Origin: Chloroflexota bacterium
Lineage (GTDB): Bacteria > Chloroflexota > Anaerolineae > JAAYEA01
Assembly (NCBI GenBank): GCA_019873665.1
Contig: JAIOAV010000017.1
Location: 1-57,726, forward strand
DNA length: 57,726 nucleotides
Direction: 5' to 3'
Within the stretch, counting starts at the first letter, position 1. Every line of letters begins with the position of its first letter. Below are positions 1 through 9,300 of the stretch, one piece after another. The notes under the pieces are model-generated. The model saw only the letters and a list, made by a program, of their open reading frames with translations. It had not been told where the DNA came from and searched no databases. Position numbers and translations under genes: made by a program.

Positions 1-874
1 CCTGGTATCGCTGACGCAACGGCTCCCACTCCTCTGTCTCTGGCCCCGCCAGGAGCAACACACTGCGCTGATCCTCCCGCCGCAACTGGGCAAAGGCTTC
101 CAGCACGATATCCAAACCCTTGTAGGAGGTGCGGCGCGCGAGAAAGAGGATAGCGAAAGCGTCCGCCGGGATGTCAAAGCGCGATCTCCAGCAGCCCCTC
201 TCGGCCGGCATGAGCTCGGGCGGCCGCACGCCGACGCCGCCGATGCGGATGCGTGCCGGGTCCACGCCCCGAGATACCATATAGTCGCGCTCGACGCCTG
301 TCATGGCCATCACCACATCGGCGCGACGCAGCGCCGCGTTGTAGCACGCGACGTCAAAGATCCCCGTCTGATCTATATGTAGAAAAGGCGTGATTACCAG
401 AGGCGCGCGGCGCGCGGTGGCAGCCACTGCCGTATACCAGACGTGCGCGTATGGCAGCGTGTTCACGTGCACCACATCATACGCGGCGGCACGCCACAGC
501 ACATTCAAAAACAGGCCAGGTGAGATCGGCCCATTTCCCCACAGGATAACCGGCTCATATAACGCCGACCGCCGCGTCTGATAACGCCCGTAGGCAAACT
601 CCAGAGCGCGATACGTACGCGCTCCTCGCTCCAGGCTGGCGAATCGCCGGACGCTCACCCCTGCGATCTCTTCCCGCGGCGGCAGCTCGTTGCGCCAGGT
701 GCGATAGTCCAGCGACCGCGTGGTGTAGATATCCACGCGATGGCCGCGCCGCGCCAGTTCCTCCGATACTTGAATCACATGCTGCTCAGAGCCGCCAAGC
801 GCCGGGCGGTACTGATGGGTTACATGCAAGATACGCAGCGCCTCCAGGCCAATACCTCCCGCGCGGATCTCCAT
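1..874 (-). CDS. Glycosyltransferase family 4, partial (C-terminus beyond left edge)
   Basis: The visible part encodes about 291 residues of a GT-B glycosyltransferase that would move a sugar from a nucleotide-sugar donor onto a growing glycan at the cytoplasmic membrane face. After the start the protein reads LRILHVTHQYRPALGGSEQHV, the usual GT4 N-terminal strand and glycine-rich loop. It continues with a donor-domain segment containing FLARRTSYKGLDIVLEAF, typical of the second Rossmann domain. The ATG at 874 is the first good start. A GGAGGT lies a few codons inside the gene, so a shorter form using a later codon is possible. It is the last visible gene of the minus-strand polysaccharide operon, 71 nt after the next glycosyltransferase. 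Substrate cannot be told. Confidence 0.85.
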   Translation of the reverse strand, partial: MEIRAGGIGLEALRILHVTHQYRPALGGSEQHVIQVSEELARRGHRVDIYTTRSLDYRTWRNELPPREEIAGVSVRRFASLERGARTYRALEFAYGRYQTRRSALYEPVILWGNGPISPGLFLNVLWRAAAYDVVHVNTLPYAHVWYTAVAATARRAPLVITPFLHIDQTGIFDVACYNAALRRADVVMAMTGVERDYMVSRGVDPARIRIGGVGVRPPELMPAERGCWRSRFDIPADAFAILFLARRTSYKGLDIVLEAFAQLRREDQRSVLLLAGPETEEWEPLRQRYQ

Positions 875-945
875 TCAGAGCGAAACAACCGCATTATAGC
901 ACAACCGGCAAATCGCACGGTGTGCCACCGCCTGCGCCGAGCGCA

Positions 946-2187
946 TTATGCAGCCAGGACCTCCTCGTAGATGCCGAGCAAGCGGTCCATGTGCTGCGCC
1001 AGCGTCAGGTTCTCGTGAGCGTACTCCAGACAGCGTCGGTGCATCCGTCGCCGCTCTGGCGCGGGCCGCGCAAAGTGCGCCACCGCCTTGGCGACAAGAT
1101 CATGCGCGTCGCCAGGCGTGAACAGATAGCCGGTCTCCCCCTCCCGCACCAGCTCCGGGATGCCGCCAATCCGCGCGCCGAGCACTGGCGTCCCCATGAG
1201 CAGGCTTTCATAGATGACGATAGGCGAGTTATCATACCAGATAGACGGCACCAGGGTCAATTTGGCCGCCGTATAGATCGCGCGCAGTTCGTAGAATGGC
1301 AGCTTGCCCAGCAGACAGACGGCACCCGGCGCGGCTCCCTGCAAGCGATCGAGCAGATGTTGATCTCCCGCCCCGGCCACCAGAAGGCGAAAGTCGGGAA
1401 CGCCTCGCCGCAAGAGCGGCAGCGCCTCCGCTAACACCTCCAGACCCTTGATTTCCACGATATGCCCGGCAAAGAGCGCCGTGCTATACCCGAGATTCTC
1501 GCGGATCATCTCCTGCACCGCCGGCGAGGTCGGCAACTGGAACAAACCCAGATCAATTCCCGACTTGAGCACGCGAAAGCGCGCCGGATCATAGCCCGCT
1601 GCAGCGTGGAGTTCCACAAGGCGCTGGCTAGGGGAGATGAACAGACGCACATCCTGCGTGAACCAGCGGATCACCTGCCGTCGAAACGGCACCGCGCCCC
1701 AAAAATCATAGCGGCGGTAGCAGTCTCTGCACCAGTTCGGCGCGTCCGTCGGATCGCACAAGGAGAGATCCGCCTTTAGCAGCATGTTGTTTGGACATAT
1801 CATCCAGTAGTCGTGTAGCGTTACGACGGTTGGTACGCCAAGATGCCGACACGCCAGAAAGGGCGCCAGCGACATGCCAGACACATTGTGCACGTGCACC
1901 AGTTCCGGGCGCGCCTGTTCCAGATACGTGCGGACGGCATGGTATACCGCCGGCTCATAGAGCTGCTCCCAGGCACTCGCCGCGCGATGGTCGTAAATGA
2001 CCTTGTGCACCGGGATACCCTTGAACACGTAATCCTGTTCTGCCGCAGTAGGCTGCCGCGCGTGTACCACCAGCACGGAGCAGTCGTGTCCTCGCGCGCG
2101 CAAGCCATACGCCGAATAGAAGGCGCTGATCTCTGCGCCCCCGATGTATTCCGGCGGAAATCCATTGTTGATAAACAGAATCCTCAT
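946..2187 (-). CDS. Glycosyltransferase family 4 protein
   Basis: This 413-residue GT-B glycosyltransferase has the full length expected for the family. The N-terminus MRILFINNGFPPEYIGGAE carries the acceptor-domain strand and glycine-rich loop. The C-terminal domain has the donor-binding stretch ending IVIYESLLMGTPVLG, with the conserved glutamates of the E-x7-E signature, and GGIPELV. A cysteine-containing segment around residues 140-170 (CPNN...CDPTD...WCRDCYRR) is common in a GT4 subgroup and may bind metal. No signal peptide or membrane segment is seen. It lies 40 nt downstream of a large membrane glycosyltransferase in the Wzm/Wzt operon, so it probably builds the exported polysaccharide. 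Donor and linkage are unknown. Confidence 0.9.
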   Translation of the reverse strand: MRILFINNGFPPEYIGGAEISAFYSAYGLRARGHDCSVLVVHARQPTAAEQDYVFKGIPVHKVIYDHRAASAWEQLYEPAVYHAVRTYLEQARPELVHVHNVSGMSLAPFLACRHLGVPTVVTLHDYWMICPNNMLLKADLSLCDPTDAPNWCRDCYRRYDFWGAVPFRRQVIRWFTQDVRLFISPSQRLVELHAAAGYDPARFRVLKSGIDLGLFQLPTSPAVQEMIRENLGYSTALFAGHIVEIKGLEVLAEALPLLRRGVPDFRLLVAGAGDQHLLDRLQGAAPGAVCLLGKLPFYELRAIYTAAKLTLVPSIWYDNSPIVIYESLLMGTPVLGARIGGIPELVREGETGYLFTPGDAHDLVAKAVAHFARPAPERRRMHRRCLEYAHENLTLAQHMDRLLGIYEEVLAA

Positions 2188-2227
2188 CCCAGCCCCGATC
2201 GCTCCCCCGTATTGTCCTGCAGCGCGC

Positions 2228-4492
2228 TCACGGCGCTAGCTCGACTCGGACCAGGTCGAGCCAGAGGTCACCGATCCCCGCATAGTGTACGCGGAACTCC
2301 AGCGGTTGCAGAAACCGGTTTTCGAAGGGGAGACAGATATCGCGATAACCGCTGCTACTCGGCAGATCTGCTGCTGTCACCTCGCGCAGCGCCAGGGTCT
2401 CGACGCCTTCACCTGCCGAGACATCGAGTGTGCACAGCGCCACCTCTGGTGGATGCGAATCCGCCCGCAAGCGGAAGCACGCCTGATAACGCCCCGGAAA
2501 GAACAACTCGTATGGCCCATACGCCAGCCAATCTGCCCTGTCGGCAGCAGCTGTCCCTTTTCTGGCAACCCCTCCAGAAGCAGCGGGGTCGGAAACAAGA
2601 CGGCCCGTGAGGTGAAGGAGTTCCCCCTCCTCATAGGTCGGCGGCCATGCCCGCTCATTACGCAGCAGCCACACGTCCCAATTCGCGACGAGACGCCGCT
2701 CCAACACCGTCATTCGCGGCAGCCAACGGAAGAAGAGCGGGTATGTTGGTCCTGCCCGCGCCGGATAGCAGGCTGGCTTCTCGCTTCGCTCGGCCTGTAG
2801 CTCGCGGATGATGTCATCCACCGTGGTCGCTTCCAGCGGGATCAGCCCGGGCACAAAGAGCCACGCCTGCACTGGCAGCGCCGCGGCCTCCATCCGGTAT
2901 GGCAGGTAACGGTCCGCATTATACGACGCAAAGACAAACCGCTCCTGCATCAGAAAGTCCAGCATAAACGAAATCCAGTAATCCGCAAACCCGCCGCGAA
3001 CGCCCCGCTGCGATAGGTATGCCTCCAACGCCGCCAACGCCTGCGGGGAGTGGCATGCAGCGTCGGCATCCCACAAACGCTTGACCTCGCCGATATTTCT
3101 CAGCCCCACCTGGCACACCCAGAACACACCCAGCACCAGGACAACGGCTCCGAAACGGCTGATCAGGCGATCGGCGAAGAGCGCCAAGATCACTGCGCTC
3201 GCCTGCCATGTCGCCAGCAAATAGCGCACATGGGCAACATCATGCGTGTTACTCCCCAGGATGGCAACGGCAACCGGCAACATCAGGAGCAATGCCAGCA
3301 GAGCCGGTTCTCGTTCGGATGAAGACAAGGGACAGAGCGTCAGGAGCGACCGGAGCGTCCCTCGCTCGCGCCAGGCAAACGCTAGCAACGCCGCCAAGAC
3401 CAGCAGGATGACCGGTATGGCGAGCAGGGTCCCCTGGCCGCCGCCACCACCAGGCGGGGATGACACGCCCCACATGGCTGGCAGCAGGCCGGTTATTACC
3501 AGCCCCGCACGCGTCAACGCGCCCGTCGGGCAAGAAGGCAGGATCGCCGTCGTCGGCGCGATCCCCTCCACTAACCAGAGCCGCCACTGCGGGAAATTCC
3601 CGATGATCAGCCCAAGGCCAAAGCTGCTCGCGAGAACCACTAGCTGTCGCCGCCGCGCGCTGACGGCCCAGAGCGCCAAGCTGCCCGCGCCCGCCAAGGC
3701 CACGAGCGCCAGACGTGCCACTTGCTGCACTGCCAGGAAAGAGGTTTGCGGCTCACATCCTGCCGCAAAGAAGGCCAGCACCAGAAGCACACCCATGCCC
3801 AGCGCCAGCACCGCCCCGCTGCGGGGCACTAGCGTAAGGCGAGCGTGTAGCGTTCGCCACTCTGCACTATGCAACAAGTACACGATGATCGGTGGCAAGA
3901 GATAGGTCAGAAACAGGGTGTGGGTCCAGACACCCAGCCCTACCACGAGGCCCACCAACAGAGCGTGCATGATCCGGGTGGCAGGTCGTGCAGGATGCCC
4001 CTGCACGAGCAGAAGGAGCAGCGTCCCCAGGACGGGCAGCACCCCGAAGGTTACACGGTATGTGTAGATCAACATTCCCCAGCCGGGAAAGGCGAGCACC
4101 AATAGAGTGAGCAGCGCGACGCGCCTTCCCCACCAGCGACTCACCAACGCGGCCTGCAAAGCGAGGAGGAGGCCAAACATGAGCAGCGAGCTCATGCGCA
4201 GTGCCAGCACACTGCTTCCCATCAGGTAAAAGAAAGGCACCGACAGGAGCGCGTCCAGGCTGCCGAGATAGCCTTGCCCCCACATATACACCGGCACTGG
4301 CTCGCCTTGCAGGACATGTCGCACCATCAATCCGACCGTGGCCTCATCGCTCTCCAGATTCGCCGCGCCTTGCAGCGCCGCCCAGACCTGGATAGTCAGC
4401 GCCACCGCCAAGACAAGAGCGAATGCGCCCCACGCGGAGAGATGACGCACGAGGGCTGGCTGAAGGAGCTCTTTGCGCGCGCTACCCATCAA
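2228..4492 (-). CDS. GT39/PMT-like polytopic glycosyltransferase with C-terminal soluble domain
   Basis: This 754-residue polytopic membrane protein resembles GT-C enzymes of the ArnT/PMT (GT39) type, which use polyprenyl-phosphate sugars on the outer side of the membrane. After a first membrane segment (about residues 20-40) comes LESDEATVG with acidic residues D49 and E50, the place of the catalytic Asp in GT-C enzymes. Roughly ten more hydrophobic segments follow to about residue 470. Residues about 620-754 form a non-membrane, beta-rich domain containing GPYELFFPGRYQACFRLR. The same domain ends the neighbouring protein encoded at 4543-7023. It sits between that gene and two GT4 genes in a polysaccharide export operon. 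The acceptor may be a glycan or a protein. Confidence 0.75.
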   Translation of the reverse strand: MMGSARKELLQPALVRHLSAWGAFALVLAVALTIQVWAALQGAANLESDEATVGLMVRHVLQGEPVPVYMWGQGYLGSLDALLSVPFFYLMGSSVLALRMSSLLMFGLLLALQAALVSRWWGRRVALLTLLVLAFPGWGMLIYTYRVTFGVLPVLGTLLLLLVQGHPARPATRIMHALLVGLVVGLGVWTHTLFLTYLLPPIIVYLLHSAEWRTLHARLTLVPRSGAVLALGMGVLLVLAFFAAGCEPQTSFLAVQQVARLALVALAGAGSLALWAVSARRRQLVVLASSFGLGLIIGNFPQWRLWLVEGIAPTTAILPSCPTGALTRAGLVITGLLPAMWGVSSPPGGGGGQGTLLAIPVILLVLAALLAFAWRERGTLRSLLTLCPLSSSEREPALLALLLMLPVAVAILGSNTHDVAHVRYLLATWQASAVILALFADRLISRFGAVVLVLGVFWVCQVGLRNIGEVKRLWDADAACHSPQALAALEAYLSQRGVRGGFADYWISFMLDFLMQERFVFASYNADRYLPYRMEAAALPVQAWLFVPGLIPLEATTVDDIIRELQAERSEKPACYPARAGPTYPLFFRWLPRMTVLERRLVANWDVWLLRNERAWPPTYEEGELLHLTGRLVSDPAASGGVARKGTAAADRADWLAYGPYELFFPGRYQACFRLRADSHPPEVALCTLDVSAGEGVETLALREVTAADLPSSSGYRDICLPFENRFLQPLEFRVHYAGIGDLWLDLVRVELAP

Positions 4493-4542
4493 CTGCCCGC
4501 TCCATACTCAGGTTACAGGCGTTCCCATCAATGGTCGCCATG

Positions 4543-7023
4543 TCAAGGATAGCGGGAAACATGCACCTGGTCAAACCACACATCGCTTGCCGCTGCCGAA
4601 TAAACGCGGAACTCCAGGCGCTGCTGAGCCGTATTCATAAAAGGCACGCAGATATCATGATAATTATCCGAATCCGCGAGATCGGCAGCCCGCACCGCGC
4701 GGCGCGCCACGATCACTTTGCCCGCTTGCGCAGCGATGTCCACGATGGCCATCTCTGCATCCATCGCCGATGCTGCGCTCCTCAACCGAAAGCATGCCTG
4801 GTAGCCACCCGGGTCAAAGAGCTCGTACGGCCCAAAAGCCAGGAATCCCGCCGGTTCCTGTGCTGCCCTGCGCACTGCCTGCTGGCTCGCCGCCGCTGAA
4901 TCGGCAACGACCTGGCCGACAAGCCGGTGGAGACGTTCCGCCTGATAGGTGCGCGGCCCGCGCAGCAGAGACCACTGCCGATAGACTAGGCCGCCGGCGG
5001 CGAGCAACAGCAACGTCAGCCCGATCCGATATGCCGCCATGCCATACGCGCCTCGTAGTGACTCATCTTCATGTGATATTGCGGGCTGTGGGACAGGAGC
5101 GCTCGAGCCCTTCGCCCGCACCCATATCGCAAGAGCCAACGCAACCCCGGCCCAGCCAAGCGCCAGCAGCCTGGCCCGCCATGGCGCGGCAAAGTCCACC
5201 CCCGCCCAGTCAACCGCCAACGCGCTCGCGCCGGTAGTCGCCAACGTACACGTCACCTCGCGCCGCGCATCGAGGCTAAATGGGAACGACACCTGCCGGA
5301 ATGTGCCCAGCGGCTGCAAGTCGCGCGCCGCGATCTCCCGTTCCACCGGCGGCTGCCCGACGATCTCCACCCGCGCCACCGCCAGCGGTACGTCGGGGGC
5401 GGACGAACCTTCCGTCCGTAAGCGGTAGATCAAGGTGTATGACCCTGCAGGAAACGACCCCTGCGGCCCCGCGAAACCGATTCCCTTGACGCCCGCCTCG
5501 ATCCCTGTCGCGACGCCCGCTGTCGCCGCATCATCCGGCACCACGCGGCCCACCGGCGAGAGCGCCGGGCTAAAGCCGCCAAAAGTGTAGGTTGCCACTT
5601 CCTGATCATCCTCGGCGCGATCATCCCACCCCGGGTCTTTGTAGCGCATATCGCTGATAAAGAGCGGCAAGGCGCGGTTCAGGTCGAGATGCGTTACGTC
5701 GCTATAGAGGCGCAGGAGATGCGACTCGTCGTATGGCCCAAATTCGGCTCGCAGCGGATTCGCCATCACCAGCGCGGCATTGAGCAACGATAGCGCCAGG
5801 AAGATGCCGCCGATGGCGCGTACACCCCAGGCGCGCACCTCACTCCAGACAACCGCCAGCAGCGCTGCTGCCACGGGAAGCACGACGATCAGGTAGCGCG
5901 GCGGGATGCCACCTCGCATCACGAACTTGGTAAAGCCCAAGCTCAGATGCTGCACCAGCAGCAGGCCGCCCAACACCAATGCAGCCCAGCGGTGCCGCCG
6001 CCAGAGCAACAGGAGGCCGGGCAGGGCGAAAAGATAGACTGGGGCCAGACTCCAGAGGCCGATGCGCTGATCGAGAAGCCACCCCAGAAAGCTATCTAGG
6101 TGATTCATGACATCCAGCCTGCGCAGGACCGTATTTGCGCCCCGATCGAGAGATGAGCCGAGCGAGGCGAGACTGTCCTGGAAGAAAAGCGCGCTGAACA
6201 GAAGGGCCAGCAGCAGCATCAAGGCCATCCCGATCCCCAGCGCGGCCCAGTGTCGAGCGGACAGGTCGCGCCTAACCCAGGCACGAATCACCACTAATAG
6301 AAACAGCACCACGGCGATCGGCGCAAAACGCACCACCAGCCACGGCAGCATCACCAACGCCAGACCCACTACCATCCACCGCCAGGGGGGAGTGGCCACC
6401 GTGTGGAGCAGGGTTCTGACCACCCAGAGAACGAAAAGCGCAGCGGGCATTTCAGGATAGACCAGGAACGCATACGGCAGCAGAGGAATAGTAAAGGTCG
6501 CCGCCAGCCAGGCAATCCACGCCGCGCCGCGCCGAGAAGTCAGCTCGTAGGCCAGCCCCCATGTGTTCGCTGCGACGAGTGCGGCAATGAGGTTGAGGAA
6601 GTAAATCACGCCGAGATGTCCCCCCACGGCATAGGCCGGCACCATAAGGATGGAGAGCGCCATGTCATGGAGCGGATACCACCGGCCGCTGGTCGTCTTT
6701 TTCACATGCGGGTCGAGCCAATCCGCAGGATAATACACCGCATAGTCCTGCTGGAGATAGTTGTTGCGCAGATCGGCATCGTGGTCAATCAGCAGGCTGT
6801 GCGTCGCCAGCAAATAGTGCGGCTGATCGCCGCTTGGCACCCATCGCCGATGTACCCAAGGGGTCAACGCCATAAAGCAGAGGAAAGACAACAGGAACAC
6901 GAGGCAAGCCGTCTGGCGAGGCGGAAGGGCGCGCATACCAGACAGGAGCGCGCCAAATCGCTCGGGCTCCCGCTGGCTGTTCATGCCCTCATACCCCATC
7001 CGCATGTGGAGACGGAGAGCCAT
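4543..7023 (-). CDS. GT39-like polytopic membrane protein with two beta-rich soluble domains
   Basis: This protein of about 826 residues belongs to the GT-C/GT39-like group. Its first membrane segment follows the N-terminal arm. The first outside loop has GDQPHY and several acidic residues, as in PMT-like enzymes. About ten further membrane spans run to about residue 480. Residues about 510-600 hold a first soluble domain (PQGSFPAGSYTLIYRLR) and about 690-826 a second (GPYELFDPGGYQACFRLR), separated by hydrophobic segments. I chose the ATG at 7023 because it lies just after the stop of the upstream ABC ATPase gene. The open frame continues upstream only as out-of-frame sequence of that gene. 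ATGs at 7005 and 6984 are also possible. Confidence 0.75.
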   Translation of the reverse strand: MALRLHMRMGYEGMNSQREPERFGALLSGMRALPPRQTACLVFLLSFLCFMALTPWVHRRWVPSGDQPHYLLATHSLLIDHDADLRNNYLQQDYAVYYPADWLDPHVKKTTSGRWYPLHDMALSILMVPAYAVGGHLGVIYFLNLIAALVAANTWGLAYELTSRRGAAWIAWLAATFTIPLLPYAFLVYPEMPAALFVLWVVRTLLHTVATPPWRWMVVGLALVMLPWLVVRFAPIAVVLFLLVVIRAWVRRDLSARHWAALGIGMALMLLLALLFSALFFQDSLASLGSSLDRGANTVLRRLDVMNHLDSFLGWLLDQRIGLWSLAPVYLFALPGLLLLWRRHRWAALVLGGLLLVQHLSLGFTKFVMRGGIPPRYLIVVLPVAAALLAVVWSEVRAWGVRAIGGIFLALSLLNAALVMANPLRAEFGPYDESHLLRLYSDVTHLDLNRALPLFISDMRYKDPGWDDRAEDDQEVATYTFGGFSPALSPVGRVVPDDAATAGVATGIEAGVKGIGFAGPQGSFPAGSYTLIYRLRTEGSSAPDVPLAVARVEIVGQPPVEREIAARDLQPLGTFRQVSFPFSLDARREVTCTLATTGASALAVDWAGVDFAAPWRARLLALGWAGVALALAIWVRAKGSSAPVPQPAISHEDESLRGAYGMAAYRIGLTLLLLAAGGLVYRQWSLLRGPRTYQAERLHRLVGQVVADSAAASQQAVRRAAQEPAGFLAFGPYELFDPGGYQACFRLRSAASAMDAEMAIVDIAAQAGKVIVARRAVRAADLADSDNYHDICVPFMNTAQQRLEFRVYSAAASDVWFDQVHVSRYP

Positions 7024-7027
7024 CGTC

Positions 7028-8389
7028 TCACTGGCCGATGGTGGGAGCATCGGGCGCAACGGCCTTCTCGCTGATCGCGTGGATAACGTCGCCCATGATC
7101 CAGCGATGCTCCGGTCGGAACACGCCCATATCCTTCCAGGAGGAGCGAACGGCAAAGACATGGTAGGAGCGATAGTAGTCGTACGCAAGGCCCTTGCTCG
7201 TGTGGATGGCAACATCGAGCGAGTAGGCGCCCTCGATAAATGCAAACCGTGCGAACTCGACCTGGATCATGCCCTTTCCAGGTGAGAGGGACAGCGGCAG
7301 TTTCTCGATGTCGGTGTTTGTGCCGTAGCAGAACAGCCCATCGCTGCGATAGATGCCGACGCCAAAGACGACATCGCTGGCATGGCGAAACGCCTCGTAG
7401 TGTATCTCGATGGTCATGGGCTCGCCGCACCGAAAGAGATGCTTGTGCTCCCCTTCCTCGCCAATCAGCCGCACATCGGTAATGCGAATCTCGCCGTTGC
7501 CCCAATGCGTGGGCTCCTCCGACTTGGTCTCCGGCACTGGCGGCTCAACCGCCGCGGGCGCCCTGGATGGCGATGACTGCACGCTCGGCGGCGGGGCCGT
7601 GGGCTCCGTCTCTTTATAACTACGCGACGCCGCCAGTTGGCGTTTCTCTTTCTCCTCAACGCTGGCGAGATAAAAGTCTATCACACGCCGGGTCAACCCC
7701 TGATCGCGCACGATCCCATCTTCCAGCCAGACAGCGCGATCGCAGAGACGATTCACGGTGGCGAGATCGTGCGACACGAAAACGATCGTCTTGTGCTGAG
7801 CGCGAAACTCGTCAATGCGCGCGAGGCACTTGTGCTGAAACGACTCGTCGCCCACCGCCAACACCTCATCAATCAAGAGGATGTCGGGGTCAACGCTCGT
7901 GGCAATCGCAAAGCCCAGACGTACTTGCATGCCAGAGGAATAGTGTTTCAGGGGCACGTCAATAAAGCGCTCCAGCTCGGCAAACGAGACGATCTCGTCG
8001 AAACGCTCCTGCATCTCGCGCCGACTGAGGCCCAGGATCGAGCCATTCAGGTAGATATTATCGCGCCCGGTCAAATCGGGGTGAAAGCCGGCGCCCAGCT
8101 CTAGGAGAGCGGCGATTCGACCGTTGACCTGAATGGTACCTTCGGTGGGTTGCAGGATGCGAGTGATGAGCTTCAGGAGTGTGCTCTTGCCAGAGCCATT
8201 CTCCCCGATGATGCCACACGCCTCGCCCTGTCGCACCGTGAACGACACATCCCTGAGCGCCCAGAAGGTCTCCGGTCGTCGGTTGTGGCCCCGCTGCGCC
8301 AGGCTCAACACCACTTCCTGCAGCGAGCGCGGGCGGTCGTGCTCCATCGTAAACCGTTTGGACACGTGATCCAGCACGATGGCCGGCAT
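7028..8389 (-). CDS. wzt: Polysaccharide ABC transporter ATP-binding protein, Wzt type
   Basis: This protein of about 453 residues powers export of an undecaprenyl-linked polysaccharide with the permease encoded just upstream. The nucleotide-binding domain (about residues 1-245) has Walker A GENGSGKST, the signature HYSSGMQVRLGFA and Walker B DILLIDEVLAVGD, all in the form typical of Wzt/TagH subfamily ATPases. A Pro/Ser/Glu-rich linker (about 245-285) leads to a C-terminal beta-sandwich of the Wzt-C type (about 285-440) that in relatives recognises the glycan end. The ATG at 8389 overlaps the permease TGA as TGATG. A GTG one codon upstream (8392) is the alternative. Translational coupling with the permease is likely. 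Confidence 0.92.
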   Translation of the reverse strand: MPAIVLDHVSKRFTMEHDRPRSLQEVVLSLAQRGHNRRPETFWALRDVSFTVRQGEACGIIGENGSGKSTLLKLITRILQPTEGTIQVNGRIAALLELGAGFHPDLTGRDNIYLNGSILGLSRREMQERFDEIVSFAELERFIDVPLKHYSSGMQVRLGFAIATSVDPDILLIDEVLAVGDESFQHKCLARIDEFRAQHKTIVFVSHDLATVNRLCDRAVWLEDGIVRDQGLTRRVIDFYLASVEEKEKRQLAASRSYKETEPTAPPPSVQSSPSRAPAAVEPPVPETKSEEPTHWGNGEIRITDVRLIGEEGEHKHLFRCGEPMTIEIHYEAFRHASDVVFGVGIYRSDGLFCYGTNTDIEKLPLSLSPGKGMIQVEFARFAFIEGAYSLDVAIHTSKGLAYDYYRSYHVFAVRSSWKDMGVFRPEHRWIMGDVIHAISEKAVAPDAPTIGQ

Positions 8390-9216
8390 CACACTTCCTC
8401 CCCAAAGCGGTCACGGTATCGGGCAAACAACGCATAGCCCAGAGCCAATACTACTACAGAAGTCAACAGAGTGCGCATGAAAAAGTCCAGCCCTGGCGGC
8501 CCGGGCGGCCCTCCCTGGATTGAGCCATACAGGATCGAGCGATACGACGCGATGAGAGAGGCCATCGGATTCAGAATGTAGGTCAACCTTTGCACTGGCA
8601 ACGTCAGCCCCAAGACCACCTTCTCTGGCGGCAGGATGTCTATCGGGTACATGATCGGTGTCAGAAAGAACCATGCCAGCAGGATGACATCCATGATCAT
8701 GCCCGTATCCCGGTAAAAAACATTCAATGTAGAGAGCATAAAGGCCAGACCTAGCGTAAAGATGAATTGCACCACGATAACTACCGGCAAGAGCACCACC
8801 CAGCGCGTCAGGCCTATGCCGGCGATATAGAGCATGGCAAAGAGCACGATCAACGCCAGCATAAAGTTGACGAGGTTGGCGATCACCGTCGAGATGGGCA
8901 GAACTTCACGTGGAAAGTAAACCTTCTTGATCAGGTGTGCGTTGCCGACAATGCTGTTAACCGACCCCATGATGGAGGAGGTAAAAAAGTTCCACGGCAG
9001 AATGGCGCAGAGGGCAAAGATGGGGAAATGGGCGATATTGGCGTTCGGCATCATGTACACAAACACCACGCTAAAGACGATCATCATCAAAAGCGGGTTC
9101 ACCAGAGACCAGAAGAAACCCAGTATCGAGTTCTTGTAACGCGCTTTGAGATCTCGCGCCACCAGGTTGCGGATCAGCTCACGGTAACGGTACAGCTCCC
9201 GTAGATCGGCAATCAT
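8389..9216 (-). CDS. wzm: ABC-2 type polysaccharide export permease, Wzm type
   Basis: This protein of about 275 residues forms the membrane channel of an ABC-2 glycan exporter. The N-terminal amphipathic stretch ELIRNLVARDLKARYKNSIL followed by FFWSLVNPLLMM is the hallmark of the family, and about six membrane segments follow. The C-terminal half has the conserved ...TPIMYPIDILP... region. The ATG at 9216 has AAAGGG just upstream. A longer frame starting at 9300 would run through the promoter at 9272-9300, so it is unlikely to be used. It is the first gene of the minus-strand operon that continues with wzt and the glycosyltransferases. Confidence 0.92.
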   Translation of the reverse strand: MIADLRELYRYRELIRNLVARDLKARYKNSILGFFWSLVNPLLMMIVFSVVFVYMMPNANIAHFPIFALCAILPWNFFTSSIMGSVNSIVGNAHLIKKVYFPREVLPISTVIANLVNFMLALIVLFAMLYIAGIGLTRWVVLLPVVIVVQFIFTLGLAFMLSTLNVFYRDTGMIMDVILLAWFFLTPIMYPIDILPPEKVVLGLTLPVQRLTYILNPMASLIASYRSILYGSIQGGPPGPPGLDFFMRTLLTSVVVLALGYALFARYRDRFGEEV

Positions 9217-9271
9217 CTGCCCTTTCACCCAGCCTGCCGCTGTTGATATGGGACAGCAGAAGCAAACAGCA

Positions 9272-9300
9272 ATTATAACACTTTCCGGCCATTCTCGCAA
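9272..9300 (-). promoter_or_regulatory. Promoter of the polysaccharide export operon
   Basis: On the minus strand TTGCGA and TATAAT are separated by 17 nt, about 50 nt upstream of the wzm ATG. The site overlaps the last codons of resB, which reads in the same direction. Confidence 0.7.
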
